This document shows positions 6,278 to 6,581 of a stretch of 6,581 nt of DNA, one piece after another. Under the pieces are notes generated by a model. The model was not told the DNA's origin. It searched no databases and saw only the letters and a list, made by a program, of their open reading frames with translations. How positions within the stretch are numbered: the stretch's first letter is position 1; the number at the start of each line of letters is the position of its first letter. A program made the position numbers and the translations under genes. This DNA is from Dehalococcoidia bacterium (GTDB taxonomy: Bacteria; Chloroflexota; Dehalococcoidia; JAUYDP01): the NCBI GenBank assembly GCA_030691805.1, contig JAUYDP010000239.1, positions 1 through 6,581 of the forward strand. The letters run 5' to 3'.

Positions 6278-6581
6278 TTATTTTGGCATCCCTAGCGATC
6301 CAGCGCCGCCAGGCAAGCCGTAGCGATCCTCTAGCTCAAGCCAGGCGTGATGAAGCCAGTTTACCCAGTCCCGGATGGGGAGCAGCCGTTCGCGCACCCG
6401 TGCCGCCTCACCCCGCCTTAGGATGCGATCGACCTGGTTGAGGAACTCCTCCAGGGAGATACACTCGGGAGCCGCCGACGGCTCAGCGCTCGCCATGGCC
6501 TTTAGGTCTGGCCACCGTACGGCGGTGAGCCGTCGGCGATTCTTCTCTCCGAGCCGTTTGATATTTCCCTTCTCCACGCGG
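6278..6581 (-). CDS. Unrecognised protein, 3' part only
   Basis: The frame is open from the window edge to a TAA at 6280-6278, at least 100 codons. A GTG at 6577 could be the start, but the frame continues past it and any ribosome site would be outside the window, so I treat the gene as 5'-incomplete. The visible part has a basic N-terminal stretch (KNRRR) and a helical middle (SLEEFLNQVDRILRRGE, then ERLLPIRDWVNWLHHAWLELED), ending in a glycine-rich tip. I match it to no family. An internal ATG at 6496 would give 72 residues but lacks a ribosome site at proper distance. A 13-bp inverted repeat lies in its 5' part. It could be a real small helical protein or the tail of a larger one. The nrdJ promoter begins directly after its stop. 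Confidence 0.5.
   Translation of the reverse strand, partial: RVEKGNIKRLGEKNRRRLTAVRWPDLKAMASAEPSAAPECISLEEFLNQVDRILRRGEAARVRERLLPIRDWVNWLHHAWLELEDRYGLPGGAGSLGMPK
6473..6538. repeat. 13-bp perfect inverted repeat
   Basis: CGCCGACGGCTCA (6473-6485) is the exact reverse complement of TGAGCCGTCGGCG (6526-6538), with 40 bp between them. The interval contains smaller inverted pairs, including CACCG/CGGTG near the right arm and TGGCC/GGCCA in the middle, so the whole 66 bp could fold into a branched structure. It lies inside the open frame of the partial gene, and no T tract follows either arm. Confidence 0.6.

Noticed and set aside
1..6581. CRISPR array, insertion sequence, tRNA or rRNA, toxin-antitoxin or defence genes
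   Set aside because: No spaced direct repeats, transposase motifs, target-site duplications or tRNA-like folds were seen on either strand.

Overview
All recognisable genes in this 6.6 kb window lie on the minus strand. It is a stretch of bacterial chromosome centred on replication initiation and DNA-precursor supply, not a mobile or defence region. Reading right to left (the direction of transcription) it holds: the 3' part of an unrecognised gene (6581-6278); a promoter with a DnaA-box-like 9-mer and a tandem pair of NrdR-like boxes (6275-6169); a 79-residue ORF of unknown function; nrdJ, an adenosylcobalamin-dependent class II ribonucleotide reductase; a strong hairpin that probably ends that unit; dnaA; a 262 bp spacer with a DnaA-box cluster that looks like oriC; then obgE and nadD, which overlap by 4 bp. 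The last 162 bp after nadD hold nothing I can name.

The organism is a bacterium of moderate to high GC that uses a B12-dependent ribonucleotide reductase of the NrdJ type with a TSCPD domain and a C-terminal cysteine-rich tail. The neighbourhood of dnaA, obgE and nadD without dnaN suggests Chloroflexota, perhaps Dehalococcoidia, but this is inferred from general gene content and needs a protein phylogeny.

The parts fit together around replication. DnaA binds the boxes just downstream of its own gene and would open the origin there. NrdJ makes dNTPs. The nrdJ unit carries both NrdR-like boxes (sensing of the dATP/ATP state) and a DnaA-like box beside its -35, so dNTP supply may be tied to both nucleotide level and initiation. 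ObgE is a ribosome-associated GTPase, and NadD makes NAD precursors.

The core genes are ordinary. The points worth a second look are the nrdJ control region, the compact dnaA-obgE origin, an ObgE that stops where many relatives continue into a C-terminal domain, and an in-frame slippery A9 tract that could fuse ObgE to NadD. I do not see evidence for a wholly new system.
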